Shown: positions 1-5,470 of the stretch, piece by piece | Numbering within the stretch: the stretch's first letter is position 1 | Layout: each line of letters opens with the position of its first letter | From: Candidatus Acidiferrales bacterium | GTDB taxonomy: Bacteria > Acidobacteriota > Terriglobia > Acidiferrales > UBA7541 | Assembly: GCA_955651735.1 (NCBI GenBank) | Contig: CATPAM010000173.1 | Location: 1 to 5,639 of the forward strand | Direction: 5' to 3' | Length of the DNA stretch: 5,639 nt | Translations under genes and position numbers: made by a program | Notes under the pieces: generated by a model | The model's input: the letters and a program-made list of their open reading frames with translations, nothing else | What the model was told of the DNA's origin: nothing | The model's database searches: none

Positions 1-2
1 GT

Positions 3-1112
3 ATGACCATATCCGCGACATCAGCAGGAACCACGCGTTACGCCAAGAGATTCTCCGGCATCGCCGCGCCCGCGCATTTCCGCGAAGCACAAAAGCTCAA
101 CGTCTCCTCGCTCGGCATCGGGACCTATCTCGGCCAGCCCGACGACAAAACCGACGGCGGCTACGCTGCCTCCGTCGCGGCCGCCGTCGAGAACGGCCTC
201 AACGTCATCGACACGGCCATCAACTATCGCTTCCAACGCAGCGAGCGCAGCATCGGTTCCGCCCTCCAGCAGCTTGCGCAAAAAGGCTTCTCACGCGACG
301 AATTCATTCTCTGCACCAAAGGCGGCTATCTCACCCCCGATGGCAGCATGCCCGCCGAACCAAACGAATATTTCTACCGCGAGTACATTCAGCCGGGCAT
401 CTTCAAGCCCAATGACATCGTGCAAGGCAGCCATTGCATGACCCCGCGCTTCCTCGAGAATCAACTCGATCGCAGTTTGCGTAATCTTGGCGTCGATTGC
501 GTCGACGTCTACTACCTGCACAATCCGGAAACGCAACTTAGCGAGGTGTCGCGCCCGGATTTCCTCGAGCGCGTGCGCGACGCATTCATCTATCTTGAGT
601 CCGCTGCGGCCGCCGGACAAATTCAGTTCTATGGCATGGCGACCTGGAACGGCTTGCGCCAGGAAGCTACTGCGCGCGAGTCCTTGCAGCTTGGTGAACT
701 CGAGCAGCTGGCCCGCGACATTGCCGGTGAATCACACCATTTCCGGTTCGTGCAGATCCCTTTCAATCTCGCGATGACCGAGGCATTGACGCTCGGCAAT
801 CAGAGCATCGCCGGCACCGTGAAAACCGTGATGGAAGCCGCCAGCGAGCTCGGAATCACGCTGATTGCCAGCGCGTCGCTTTTCCAAGGACAGGTCGCGC
901 GCAACTTGCCGCCTTTCGTGGCGCAAGCGCTGGGCTTGCAATCCGATGCGGAACGCGCCTTGCAATTCGTGCGCTCTTCGCCCGGAATCACCACCGCGCT
1001 GGTCGGCATGTCGCACCCGGAGCACGTCGGAGCTAACGCCCGCCTTGTCGGCGTCCCGCCTGCCACCGTGGAAGAATTCAGCAAACTTTTCACGAGAGGC
1101 GAAGGTGCTTAA
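3..1112 (+). CDS. Aldo/keto reductase (369 aa)
   Basis: This is a cytoplasmic NAD(P)H-dependent oxidoreductase of the aldo/keto reductase TIM-barrel superfamily, which typically reduces aldehydes or ketones. The family's catalytic tetrad is visible: Asp70 and Tyr75 in NVIDTAINYR, Lys106 in CTKGGY and His173 in YYLHNP. The barrel starts near residue 35 (SSLGIGTYLG). Later landmarks are FYGMATWNG (209-217), VQIPFNLA (250-257) and the cofactor-side segment SSPGITTALVGMSHPEHV (325-342). At 369 residues it is longer than the usual 280-330. The extra length is an N-terminal arm of about 34 residues and an insertion at about 109-147 between the Lys and His blocks. Only two bases precede the ATG, so neither ribosome binding site nor promoter can be seen, and a start further upstream is possible. 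The substrate is unknown. It converges on the hydrolase gene, with 20 bp between stop codons. The family call is firm; the exact start is less so. Confidence 0.93.
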   Translation: MTISATSAGTTRYAKRFSGIAAPAHFREAQKLNVSSLGIGTYLGQPDDKTDGGYAASVAAAVENGLNVIDTAINYRFQRSERSIGSALQQLAQKGFSRDEFILCTKGGYLTPDGSMPAEPNEYFYREYIQPGIFKPNDIVQGSHCMTPRFLENQLDRSLRNLGVDCVDVYYLHNPETQLSEVSRPDFLERVRDAFIYLESAAAAGQIQFYGMATWNGLRQEATARESLQLGELEQLARDIAGESHHFRFVQIPFNLAMTEALTLGNQSIAGTVKTVMEAASELGITLIASASLFQGQVARNLPPFVAQALGLQSDAERALQFVRSSPGITTALVGMSHPEHVGANARLVGVPPATVEEFSKLFTRGEGA

Positions 1113-1132
1113 CTCCCATAGCCATGCAACAA

Positions 1133-1810
1133 TTACAATTTATCGTCCGTAATCTCCGGATGCCGTTCCCTCAACCAGCCACGAATCGCCTCATCGACCT
1201 GGTCCAGCTTCCCCGCAAAGAAATGATCCGCTCCCGCGACTACGACCAAGCGGTTCTCTCCGGGCAAAGATTCCACCAACGCCTTTACCTTCCCGATTTC
1301 CCCATGCTCGTCATGCGCCCCATGCACAAATAACTTTGGCTTTTCACAATTTCGCAAAAACGAGAAATCTGTGCTGTTTACCGGCGTGCCCAGGCCAATC
1401 AACTCCGGCACTCGCTCATCCGCGCACCCCACGCTCAAGCCAACCCAGCAACCAAAACTAAAACCGGCCACTAGCAACGGAACGCCCGGAAACTCCTCGG
1501 CCAAAAAATCGAGAGCCGCGGCCACATCGCCTTGCTCGCCCCTCCCGCGGTCATGCGTCCCGGCGCTCATGCCCGCGCCACGAAAGTTAAATCGCAGCAA
1601 CGGCAAGCCAAGCGCATCCAGCGATTTGGCCACCTGGTACACGACCTTGTTGTGCATCGTCCCGCCAAACAACGGATGCGGATGGCAGACCAGCGCCGCT
1701 AATGGCGGCCGAGCCTGCGCGGCTGGCTTCCACAGAATTGCTTCCAGCCGTCCCGCGGGCCCTTCCAGAAAAAAATTGCGAGACTCATGAGCCACTTTGC
1801 TGCTTGTCAT
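1133..1810 (-). CDS. Alpha/beta hydrolase, COG2945-like (225 aa)
   Basis: This is a small serine hydrolase of the alpha/beta-hydrolase fold, probably a cytoplasmic esterase or related enzyme of unknown substrate. The nucleophile elbow is G-F-S-F-G at 116-120, giving Ser118. The likely remaining triad members are Asp167 (HGAHDE, 163-168) and His196 (GADHFF, 193-198). Other marks of this subgroup are the HPHP motif at 43-46 followed by LFGGTMHNKV, the oxyanion-region LRFNFRGAG at 72-80, and GRGEQGDVAAALDF at 89-102. The length of 225 residues is normal and there is no signal peptide. The ATG at 1810 has no clear Shine-Dalgarno sequence; another ATG nine bases upstream is out of frame and stops at once. 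The gene lies 48 bp downstream of the two-domain PilZ gene on the same strand, so translation may rely on a shared transcript. The family assignment is secure; the COG2945 placement rests on motif memory. Confidence 0.9.
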   Translation of the reverse strand: MTSSKVAHESRNFFLEGPAGRLEAILWKPAAQARPPLAALVCHPHPLFGGTMHNKVVYQVAKSLDALGLPLLRFNFRGAGMSAGTHDRGRGEQGDVAAALDFLAEEFPGVPLLVAGFSFGCWVGLSVGCADERVPELIGLGTPVNSTDFSFLRNCEKPKLFVHGAHDEHGEIGKVKALVESLPGENRLVVVAGADHFFAGKLDQVDEAIRGWLRERHPEITDDKL

Positions 1811-1858
1811 CGTTTCATGTGGAACGAAAGGAATCGTTAAGTGTATCGCAAAGAGGAA

Positions 1859-2500
1859 TTACCCTTCGCGGACAATCGTGACCACCAGCGCAGCGCTTTC
1901 CGGCACCCCCTCGCTGCGCAGAACGCGAGCGGCTGTTTCCGAAGCAACTGGCCATGGAGAGGCAGCCGCCGGTTCGAAGGAAACCAGCAAACGATCCCCT
2001 TCCTGATATTCGCGGCTGCTCAGAAAACGCAAGCCGTCCGCACACACGTCAATGGTCATCGCTTCTTCAAACCACGGGACATGCTCAGGACGCACGCGAA
2101 CCGGAAGCGCCAGCGCGCGTCGCGGACTCTCGCGCCGCTCCCGCTCCGTCGCGCGGCCATTGCCGTTGGCCTGTGCACGAGACGACAACGCGAAGTGCAA
2201 TGCTACTACTTGCTTGCTGGTACTCTCGTGTGCCCACTTGCTTCCATTGCCGTTGTGCGCCGGTCCGACGCGCACCACTTTCGCCACCATCTCCGGCTGT
2301 CCGTCGCTCTGCGAAGGGTCGTAAGGGAACGTCACCCATAGCGGGACGCCCGCCGCGTGCGTCTCTTGGCACGGCACCAGCAGCCCGCCGCGTGAAATAT
2401 CCAGCGTTTTGCAAACCTCGGTTTTCTGTCCGAAAGGAGTGTTCCAGCGAATCCGTACCGGCAGGCTGAGTTGCGCGCGATGATGCTCGCGTCGGTCCAT
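1859..2500 (-). CDS. Tandem PilZ-domain protein (213 aa)
   Basis: The protein carries two consecutive PilZ domains, the fold that commonly binds cyclic di-GMP and passes the signal to motility, polysaccharide or envelope functions. Domain 1 (about 1-105) has the RxxxR arm (Arg4, Arg8) followed by LPVRIRW and the D-x-S-x-x-G signature at Asp34, Ser36 and Gly39 (DISRGG). Domain 2 (about 121-213) has RxxxR at Arg123 and Arg127 followed by LALPVRVRP, and a variant signature DVCADG at 151-156 in which Cys153 replaces the usual Ser. A hydrophilic stretch rich in Asn, Gly and Ser (about 82-120) covers the end of domain 1 and the linker. There is no membrane segment or enzymatic domain, so it is probably a cytoplasmic receptor or adaptor. 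The ATG at 2500 is the only plausible start, because an in-frame TAA lies 24 bases upstream and the RxxxR motif begins at residue 4. It is divergent to another PilZ gene and precedes the hydrolase gene. Confidence 0.88.
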   Translation of the reverse strand: MDRREHHRAQLSLPVRIRWNTPFGQKTEVCKTLDISRGGLLVPCQETHAAGVPLWVTFPYDPSQSDGQPEMVAKVVRVGPAHNGNGSKWAHESTSKQVVALHFALSSRAQANGNGRATERERRESPRRALALPVRVRPEHVPWFEEAMTIDVCADGLRFLSSREYQEGDRLLVSFEPAAASPWPVASETAARVLRSEGVPESAALVVTIVREG

Positions 2501-2538
2501 AAACCCAATACCAAGTCCAACTTAGGCGGGGCATGGGA

Positions 2539-2544
2539 AGTATA
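2539..2544 (-). promoter_or_regulatory. Possible -10 element for the tandem PilZ gene
   Basis: Read on the minus strand, this hexamer is TATACT, five of six matches to the sigma-70 -10 consensus. It lies 38 bases upstream of the start codon at 2500, which would leave a 5' leader of about 30 bases. No good -35 hexamer is found 16-18 bases further upstream, so the call rests on the -10 element and its position alone. Confidence 0.3.
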
Positions 2545-2583
2545 CGCCCAAACCGCCCACACTGCGTACTAGGACATAATTGT

Positions 2584-2608
2584 CAATCTTTCAGATTGCA
2601 GTTTGCAA
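2584..2608. repeat. Two overlapping short dyads in the divergent PilZ intergenic region
   Basis: CAATCT-TTC-AGATTG (2584-2598) is a perfect six-base inverted repeat. It overlaps TTGCA-GTT-TGCAA (2596-2608), a perfect five-base inverted repeat. Both lie in a short AT-richer patch within the 155-bp region between the divergent PilZ genes. Such dyads could be an operator or leader-RNA hairpins for the gene starting at 2656, but repeats this short can also arise by chance. Confidence 0.3.
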
Positions 2609-2646
2609 AAGTGGGTGTTAGCGTCGAATCGATTTGTACCGCCCCT

Positions 2647-2650
2647 GAGG
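2647..2650 (+). promoter_or_regulatory. Ribosome binding site fixing the start at 2656
   Basis: GAGG lies five bases upstream of the ATG at 2656. This supports that ATG over the in-frame ATG at 2533, which would add 41 residues with no PilZ-like character and would run through the probable promoter region. The RxxxR motif then falls at residues 7-11, as is normal for a stand-alone PilZ protein. Confidence 0.6.
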
Positions 2651-2655
2651 TCTTG

Positions 2656-2991
2656 ATGACGGATGGAGCTGATCGCCGCGAAGCGCGGCGCTTCTTGATG
2701 AGCCTGCCCATGCGCGTCCTTGCGCAGGAAGCGCAAAGTCGGGAACTCGGCGCCAGTACCCGCAACGTCAGCTATCGCGGCTTGTATTTTCTCTCCGAAG
2801 GCAAGTTCGAAGTGGGCAGCCAGATCGACTTCGTCCTCACCCTGCCGCAAAAAGTTTCCTCCTCCGGAGAAGTGGATATCCGCTGTCGCGGCCAAGTCCT
2901 ACGCGTCGATGTCGGCGCGAACGGCCGCGTCGGCGTGGCCGCCAAGATCGAACGCTACGAATTTCTCCCCGCCAGCGCCACCGCCGCCTGA
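2656..2991 (+). CDS. Single PilZ-domain protein (111 aa)
   Basis: This is a stand-alone PilZ domain, probably a small cytoplasmic cyclic-di-GMP receptor that acts through a partner protein. The arm RREARR (7-12) contains overlapping RxxxR pairs (Arg7/Arg11 and Arg8/Arg12), followed by LMSLPMRV. The second signature is NVSYRG, with Asn37, Ser39 and Gly42 matching (D/N)-x-S-x-x-G. Beta-strand-like segments follow: GLYFLSEG, IDFVLTLP, VDIRCRGQVLRVD and RVGVAAKIERYEF. At 111 residues it is the usual size for a single PilZ domain, and both ligand-binding motifs are intact. It faces away from the tandem PilZ gene across 155 bp. The next forward gene begins 100 bp downstream behind its own possible promoter, so co-transcription is uncertain. 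The output of the signal cannot be told from the sequence. Confidence 0.87.
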   Translation: MTDGADRREARRFLMSLPMRVLAQEAQSRELGASTRNVSYRGLYFLSEGKFEVGSQIDFVLTLPQKVSSSGEVDIRCRGQVLRVDVGANGRVGVAAKIERYEFLPASATAA

Positions 2992-3033
2992 CCGCCGCAA
3001 TCCTTCAACTCGCCTAGCCGCGCCGTGCGCGAG

Positions 3034-3039
3034 TACAAT
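3034..3039 (+). promoter_or_regulatory. Possible -10 element of the small-protein/glycosyltransferase cluster
   Basis: TACAAT matches the sigma-70 -10 consensus at five of six positions and sits 52 bases upstream of the ATG at 3092, in the gap after the single-PilZ gene. No clear -35 hexamer is present at 16-18 bases. TTGACG at 3043-3048 lies downstream of it and has no partner -10. This is a weak call. Confidence 0.33.
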
Positions 3040-3082
3040 GACTTGACGCCGAGTGCTTTCGCAAGCAAGCGCACACTCGCCC

Positions 3083-3087
3083 GGGAG
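3083..3087 (+). promoter_or_regulatory. Ribosome binding site fixing the start at 3092
   Basis: GGGAG ends four bases before the ATG at 3092. It favours this start over an in-frame GTG at 3053 that has no comparable site and would add 13 residues. Confidence 0.55.
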
Positions 3088-3091
3088 ATTT

Positions 3092-3316
3092 ATGTATCAC
3101 TACGACGCCAAAACCGCTCTCGAAGAACTCCAGGAAGACGCGTTGCTTCCCCACCCCGTCAAGCTCCGCGACATGATCCTGCGCATCCAACTCGGGCCCC
3201 AGGATGCCCAGCTCATGAACTCCGAATTCCAGGATTACTTGACTCGCTTCGGCGAGCTGCAGCGTGTCGCGCGCGGCATTCTCGAAAAACTCGCCGCCAG
3301 GAAAGGTAAAAACTGA
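3092..3316 (+). CDS. Small helical protein of unknown function (74 aa)
   Basis: I do not recognise this protein. It is 74 residues long, opens MYHYDAKTALEEL, and is rich in Leu, Glu, Gln, Arg and Lys. No Cys pairs, signal peptide or membrane segment are seen. Residues about 5-17, 23-34 and 36-72 look like amphipathic helices, the last possibly long enough for a coiled coil (QLMNSEFQDYLTRFGELQ, then RVARGILEKLAARK). The frame is supported by a good ribosome binding site and by position: it ends 34 bp before the glycosyltransferase start, as the first gene of a tight same-strand group. It may be a partner or regulator of that enzyme, but this is inferred from context only. The longer GTG-start form at 3053 is less likely. 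Confidence 0.68.
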   Translation: MYHYDAKTALEELQEDALLPHPVKLRDMILRIQLGPQDAQLMNSEFQDYLTRFGELQRVARGILEKLAARKGKN

Positions 3317-3321
3317 TCCTC

Positions 3322-3354
3322 ATGCGCTTCCCCCTAAACAAGCGGCGCGCATGA
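3322..3354 (+). other. Ten-codon micro-ORF overlapping the glycosyltransferase start
   Basis: An ATG at 3322 opens MRFPLNKRRA and stops at TGA 3352-3354, which overlaps the ATG at 3351 as ATGA. The glycosyltransferase start has no convincing Shine-Dalgarno sequence, so termination here could feed reinitiation. The micro-ORF itself also lacks a well-spaced ribosome binding site, so this may be coincidence. Confidence 0.2.
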
Positions 3355-4490
3355 AGATCAAGCCTCGCGTGCTGCTCTTGTCCGTGTCCTCCGGCGCGGG
3401 GCACCTGCGCGCCGCGCAAGCCCTGGAAAAGGCCTTCGCCACTCGCGGCGATTGCGTTGTCGAACACATCGACGCGATGAAGTACGCCAGCAAGCTCTTC
3501 CAAAACCTGTACCACAAAACTTACATTTCTCTAGCAAAGCGCGCTCCAGACGTGTTGGGCCTCCTGTATGACCGCACCGACCAGCCTTGGAACAATCCGC
3601 GCCCTCGCCTCGCCATGGACCGCCTCAACGTCCAGCCCATGATTCGAATGCTCCAGCGCGCGCAGCCCGATCTGTGCGTGGCCACTCACTTCTTGCCCGG
3701 TGAAATTCTTGCCTGGCTCATCGACAAAAAGAAGCTGCGTGCCCGTAATGCAATCGTAGTCACCGACTATGACGTCCACGCGCTGTGGCTTTGCCGCACG
3801 GTCGACCGCTACTACCTCGCGCTTCCAGAATCCGCCGAGTACATGGCCGCCATTGGAGTCCCGCGCGAGAAACTCCGCGTCACCGGCATTCCCGTCGATC
3901 CGCTCTTTGCCAAGGCGGTGGACCGCAATTCCGCCCGCAAACACCTCGGCCTCGATCCCACTGCGCCAATTGTGCTCGCCGCTGCTGGAGGAGAAGGCGT
4001 CGGGCCCATCGAGCGACTCGTCGGCGGACTCCTTGAGCTGCGTCGTCCCTGGCAGATTGTGGCTATCGCCGGCAAATCCGAAAAAATGCGCAAACGCCTG
4101 GAAGCATTGTCTCGTCAAGCGGGCGCACTGCCAGGCGGCTCTTCGCGCCTGTGCCCCGTCGGCTTCACCACGGAAATGGATCAATACATGGCAGCTGCCG
4201 ATCTCCTCGTCGGTAAAGCCGGCGGCCTTACCACTTCCGAAGCTCTGGCCCGCGCGCTCCCCATGGTCTTGATCGAGCCCATTCCCGGCCAGGAAGAACG
4301 CAATGCCGATCATCTCCTGGAGGCCGGCGCTGCCATCCGTTGTAACAACCTGCCTGTGGCCGCCTGGAAAGTCGCCACACTTCTGGATGACCCTGCGCGT
4401 CTGAAGCACATGCAAGAGGCTGCGCGCCGCATCGCTCGCCTCAACGCCGCGGCAGAAATCGCCGAAAATGCGCTGGCGCTGGTAAACTGA
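3351..4490 (+). CDS. UgtP/MGDG-synthase-like glycosyltransferase, GT28 type (379 aa)
   Basis: This is a GT-B fold glycosyltransferase resembling processive diacylglycerol glucosyltransferases (UgtP), plant MGDG synthases and MurG. Such enzymes transfer a sugar from a UDP-sugar to a lipid acceptor at the inner face of the membrane. The N-terminal acceptor domain (1 to about 175) has SSGAGH at 13-18, the family's signature turn, then ATHFLPGEIL (111-120) and VTDYDVHALWL (137-147). The linker GIPVDPLF (179-186) leads to the C-terminal donor domain with GGEGVGP (213-219), the glycine-rich KAGGLTTSEAL (289-299) and PIPGQEERNADHL (310-322), typical of nucleotide-sugar binding. The length is normal, with no transmembrane helix. 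An in-frame GTG at 3264 would add 29 residues overlapping the preceding gene, but family members begin just before the VLLLSVSSGAGH strand, so the ATG at 3351 is preferred despite a weak ribosome binding site. Donor and acceptor are not readable from sequence. Confidence 0.9.
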   Translation: MKIKPRVLLLSVSSGAGHLRAAQALEKAFATRGDCVVEHIDAMKYASKLFQNLYHKTYISLAKRAPDVLGLLYDRTDQPWNNPRPRLAMDRLNVQPMIRMLQRAQPDLCVATHFLPGEILAWLIDKKKLRARNAIVVTDYDVHALWLCRTVDRYYLALPESAEYMAAIGVPREKLRVTGIPVDPLFAKAVDRNSARKHLGLDPTAPIVLAAAGGEGVGPIERLVGGLLELRRPWQIVAIAGKSEKMRKRLEALSRQAGALPGGSSRLCPVGFTTEMDQYMAAADLLVGKAGGLTTSEALARALPMVLIEPIPGQEERNADHLLEAGAAIRCNNLPVAAWKVATLLDDPARLKHMQEAARRIARLNAAAEIAENALALVN

Positions 4491-4528
4491 CTGCTGCTTG
4501 TGCAAAGGAAAAGGCTTAGCGAAAACGC

Positions 4529-5215
4529 ATGCGCCGTAACACCCTGCTCATCGATGCCGACGACACCCTGTGGGAGAATAATGTCTTCTTCGAGAAGCTC
4601 ATCGAAGATTTCATTACTATGGTGGAGTCCTGCGGCTTCACCCGCTCTTACGTTCGCCACATTCTCAATGAAACCGAGCGCAAGAATATTCGCCAATACG
4701 GCTACGGCGTGCGCAGCTTCGGCCGCTCGCTCGAAGAAACCTATTTGAAGCTCGCCGAACACATGGCCAAGCGTGAAGTTCTCGCGCAGGTTCACACCCG
4801 AGTCGTCGATCTCGAGCGCACCCCGCCGAAAATCCTCGATGGCGTTCCCGAAACTCTCGCCTATCTCACCGAGCGCCACCGCTTGATTCTCTTCACCAAG
4901 GGCGAACCCGCCGAGCAAGCCGCTAAAGTCGAGCGTTCCGGCTTGCAAGGCTTCTTCGAGTTCATCGAAATTGTTTCCGAGAAAAGCACGGAAACTTACG
5001 GCGAGCTGGTGCGCAAACACAAGATCGTGAAGGCCCACGGCTGGATGATCGGCAACAGCCCGCGCAGCGACATCAACCCCGCCATGCAGATCGGATTGAA
5101 CGCCGTCTATATCCCCCACCAACACACCTGGCAGCTCGAACACGAGCCGGTCGTCTCCGGCTCCGGCAAACTCGTCATCCTCCCGGCCTTCCGCGAACTC
5201 CGCGCGCACTTCTGA
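4529..5215 (+). CDS. HAD-superfamily hydrolase-like protein (228 aa)
   Basis: This is a haloacid-dehalogenase-fold protein of the COG1011-like kind, most likely a cytoplasmic phosphatase acting on a small phosphorylated metabolite. Motif I is DADDT at 9-13, with Asp9 the expected nucleophile and Asp11 the acid/base. A helical cap follows (about 16-100). Motif II is Thr123 in LFTKGE, motif III is probably Lys152 in SEKST, and motif IV is GNSPRSD at 175-181, ending in Asp181. Motif IV has Asn176 where many HADs have Asp, while keeping the downstream Asp; I recall GNSPRSD as usual for this subgroup. A C-terminal HQHTWQLEHE segment (197-206) is also recalled as characteristic. The ATG at 4529 is the first start after an in-frame TAG at 4517. 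No well-spaced ribosome binding site is seen, the AAGG at 4511-4514 being 14 bases away. It lies 38 bp after the glycosyltransferase gene, probably in the same transcript. Confidence 0.9.
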   Translation: MRRNTLLIDADDTLWENNVFFEKLIEDFITMVESCGFTRSYVRHILNETERKNIRQYGYGVRSFGRSLEETYLKLAEHMAKREVLAQVHTRVVDLERTPPKILDGVPETLAYLTERHRLILFTKGEPAEQAAKVERSGLQGFFEFIEIVSEKSTETYGELVRKHKIVKAHGWMIGNSPRSDINPAMQIGLNAVYIPHQHTWQLEHEPVVSGSGKLVILPAFRELRAHF

Positions 5216-5233
5216 ACTGCCGGTCTTTCCTTC

Positions 5234-5255
5234 CGCGGTAGCGCAGTCTGCCGCG
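5234..5255 (+). terminator. GC-rich hairpin after the HAD gene, without a U-tract
   Basis: CGCGGTAG-CGCAGT-CTGCCGCG forms an eight-pair stem (seven Watson-Crick pairs and one G-U) with a six-base loop, starting 18 bases after the HAD stop codon. No run of T follows on either strand, so it is not a standard intrinsic terminator. It could protect the 3' end of the operon mRNA or act with another termination mechanism. Confidence 0.35.
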
Positions 5256-5381
5256 CCATGCAGGCTCTGCCGCTCAGCCCTTCCGCATTTCATTCTTGAT
5301 CACCTAACGCGCAATTAATCTTCTGCTTAGTAATTATTTCCTTCCCCTTAACAGGCCATTCTGTGGTTCCATGCTTCCAAC

Positions 5382-5397
5382 TGGGCGTTTTAGCCCA
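5382..5397 (+). other. Short leader hairpin upstream of the edge gene
   Basis: TGGGC-GTTTTA-GCCCA is a perfect five-pair stem with a six-base loop, ending 24 bases before the start codon at 5422. It matches no riboswitch class that I recognise. It lies in the AT-richer 3' half of the 206-bp gap 5216-5421, which otherwise holds only the hairpin at 5234-5255 and no promoter I can support. Confidence 0.25.
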
Positions 5398-5401
5398 AAT
5401 C

Positions 5402-5470
5402 CTAACGTTGGAGAAACCATAATGAGCGCTTATAAAAACTGCCGTTTGATTCTAAGTTCGTTAACGTTAG
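5402..5470. repeat. CTAACGTT / AACGTTAG inverted repeat around the start of the edge gene
   Basis: CTAACGTT (5402-5409) is the exact reverse complement of AACGTTAG (5463-5470). The two copies lie on either side of the ribosome binding site and the first 14 codons. Each contains the palindrome AACGTT and is one mismatch from the full palindrome CTAACGTTAG. They could be paired protein-binding sites or the arms of a long-range mRNA pairing next to the ribosome binding site. Chance is possible for eight-base arms. Confidence 0.25.
5410..5413 (+). promoter_or_regulatory. Ribosome binding site of the edge gene
   Basis: GGAG lies eight bases upstream of the ATG at 5422, good spacing and sequence. 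This is the main support that the truncated frame at the right edge is a real gene. Confidence 0.65.

Noticed and set aside
1841..2469. Forward frames of 166 and 171 codons over the tandem PilZ gene
   Set aside because: The reverse strand here encodes two PilZ domains with intact motifs. The forward translations are Arg/Pro/Ala-rich noise.
2533..2655. Longer N-terminus for the single-PilZ protein, starting at ATG 2533
   Set aside because: The extra 41 residues show no domain character and cover the AT-rich likely promoter, while the ATG at 2656 has a well-spaced GAGG.
3043..3071. Promoter with TTGACG as the -35 element ahead of the 74-aa gene
   Set aside because: No -10-like hexamer lies 16-18 bases downstream of it.
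3531..4505. Reverse frame of 324 codons opposite the glycosyltransferase
   Set aside because: It is antisense to a strongly supported GT28-type gene, with no motif of its own and no ribosome binding site.
5232..5275. tRNA-like look of the GGTAGCGCAG string in the hairpin after the HAD gene
   Set aside because: No acceptor stem, anticodon arm or T-arm sequence can be folded around it.
4310..5293. Long reverse frame of 327 codons opposite the HAD gene and the end of the glycosyltransferase
   Set aside because: It is antisense to two genes with clear family motifs. Its translation is a biased mix rich in Ala, Glu, Gly and Asp with no recognisable domain, as expected for a GC-rich shadow frame.
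5256..5421. Cyclic-di-GMP riboswitch in the leader of the edge gene, suggested by the nearby PilZ genes
   Set aside because: The conserved core sequences of the known c-di-GMP riboswitch classes are absent, and only one short hairpin is seen.
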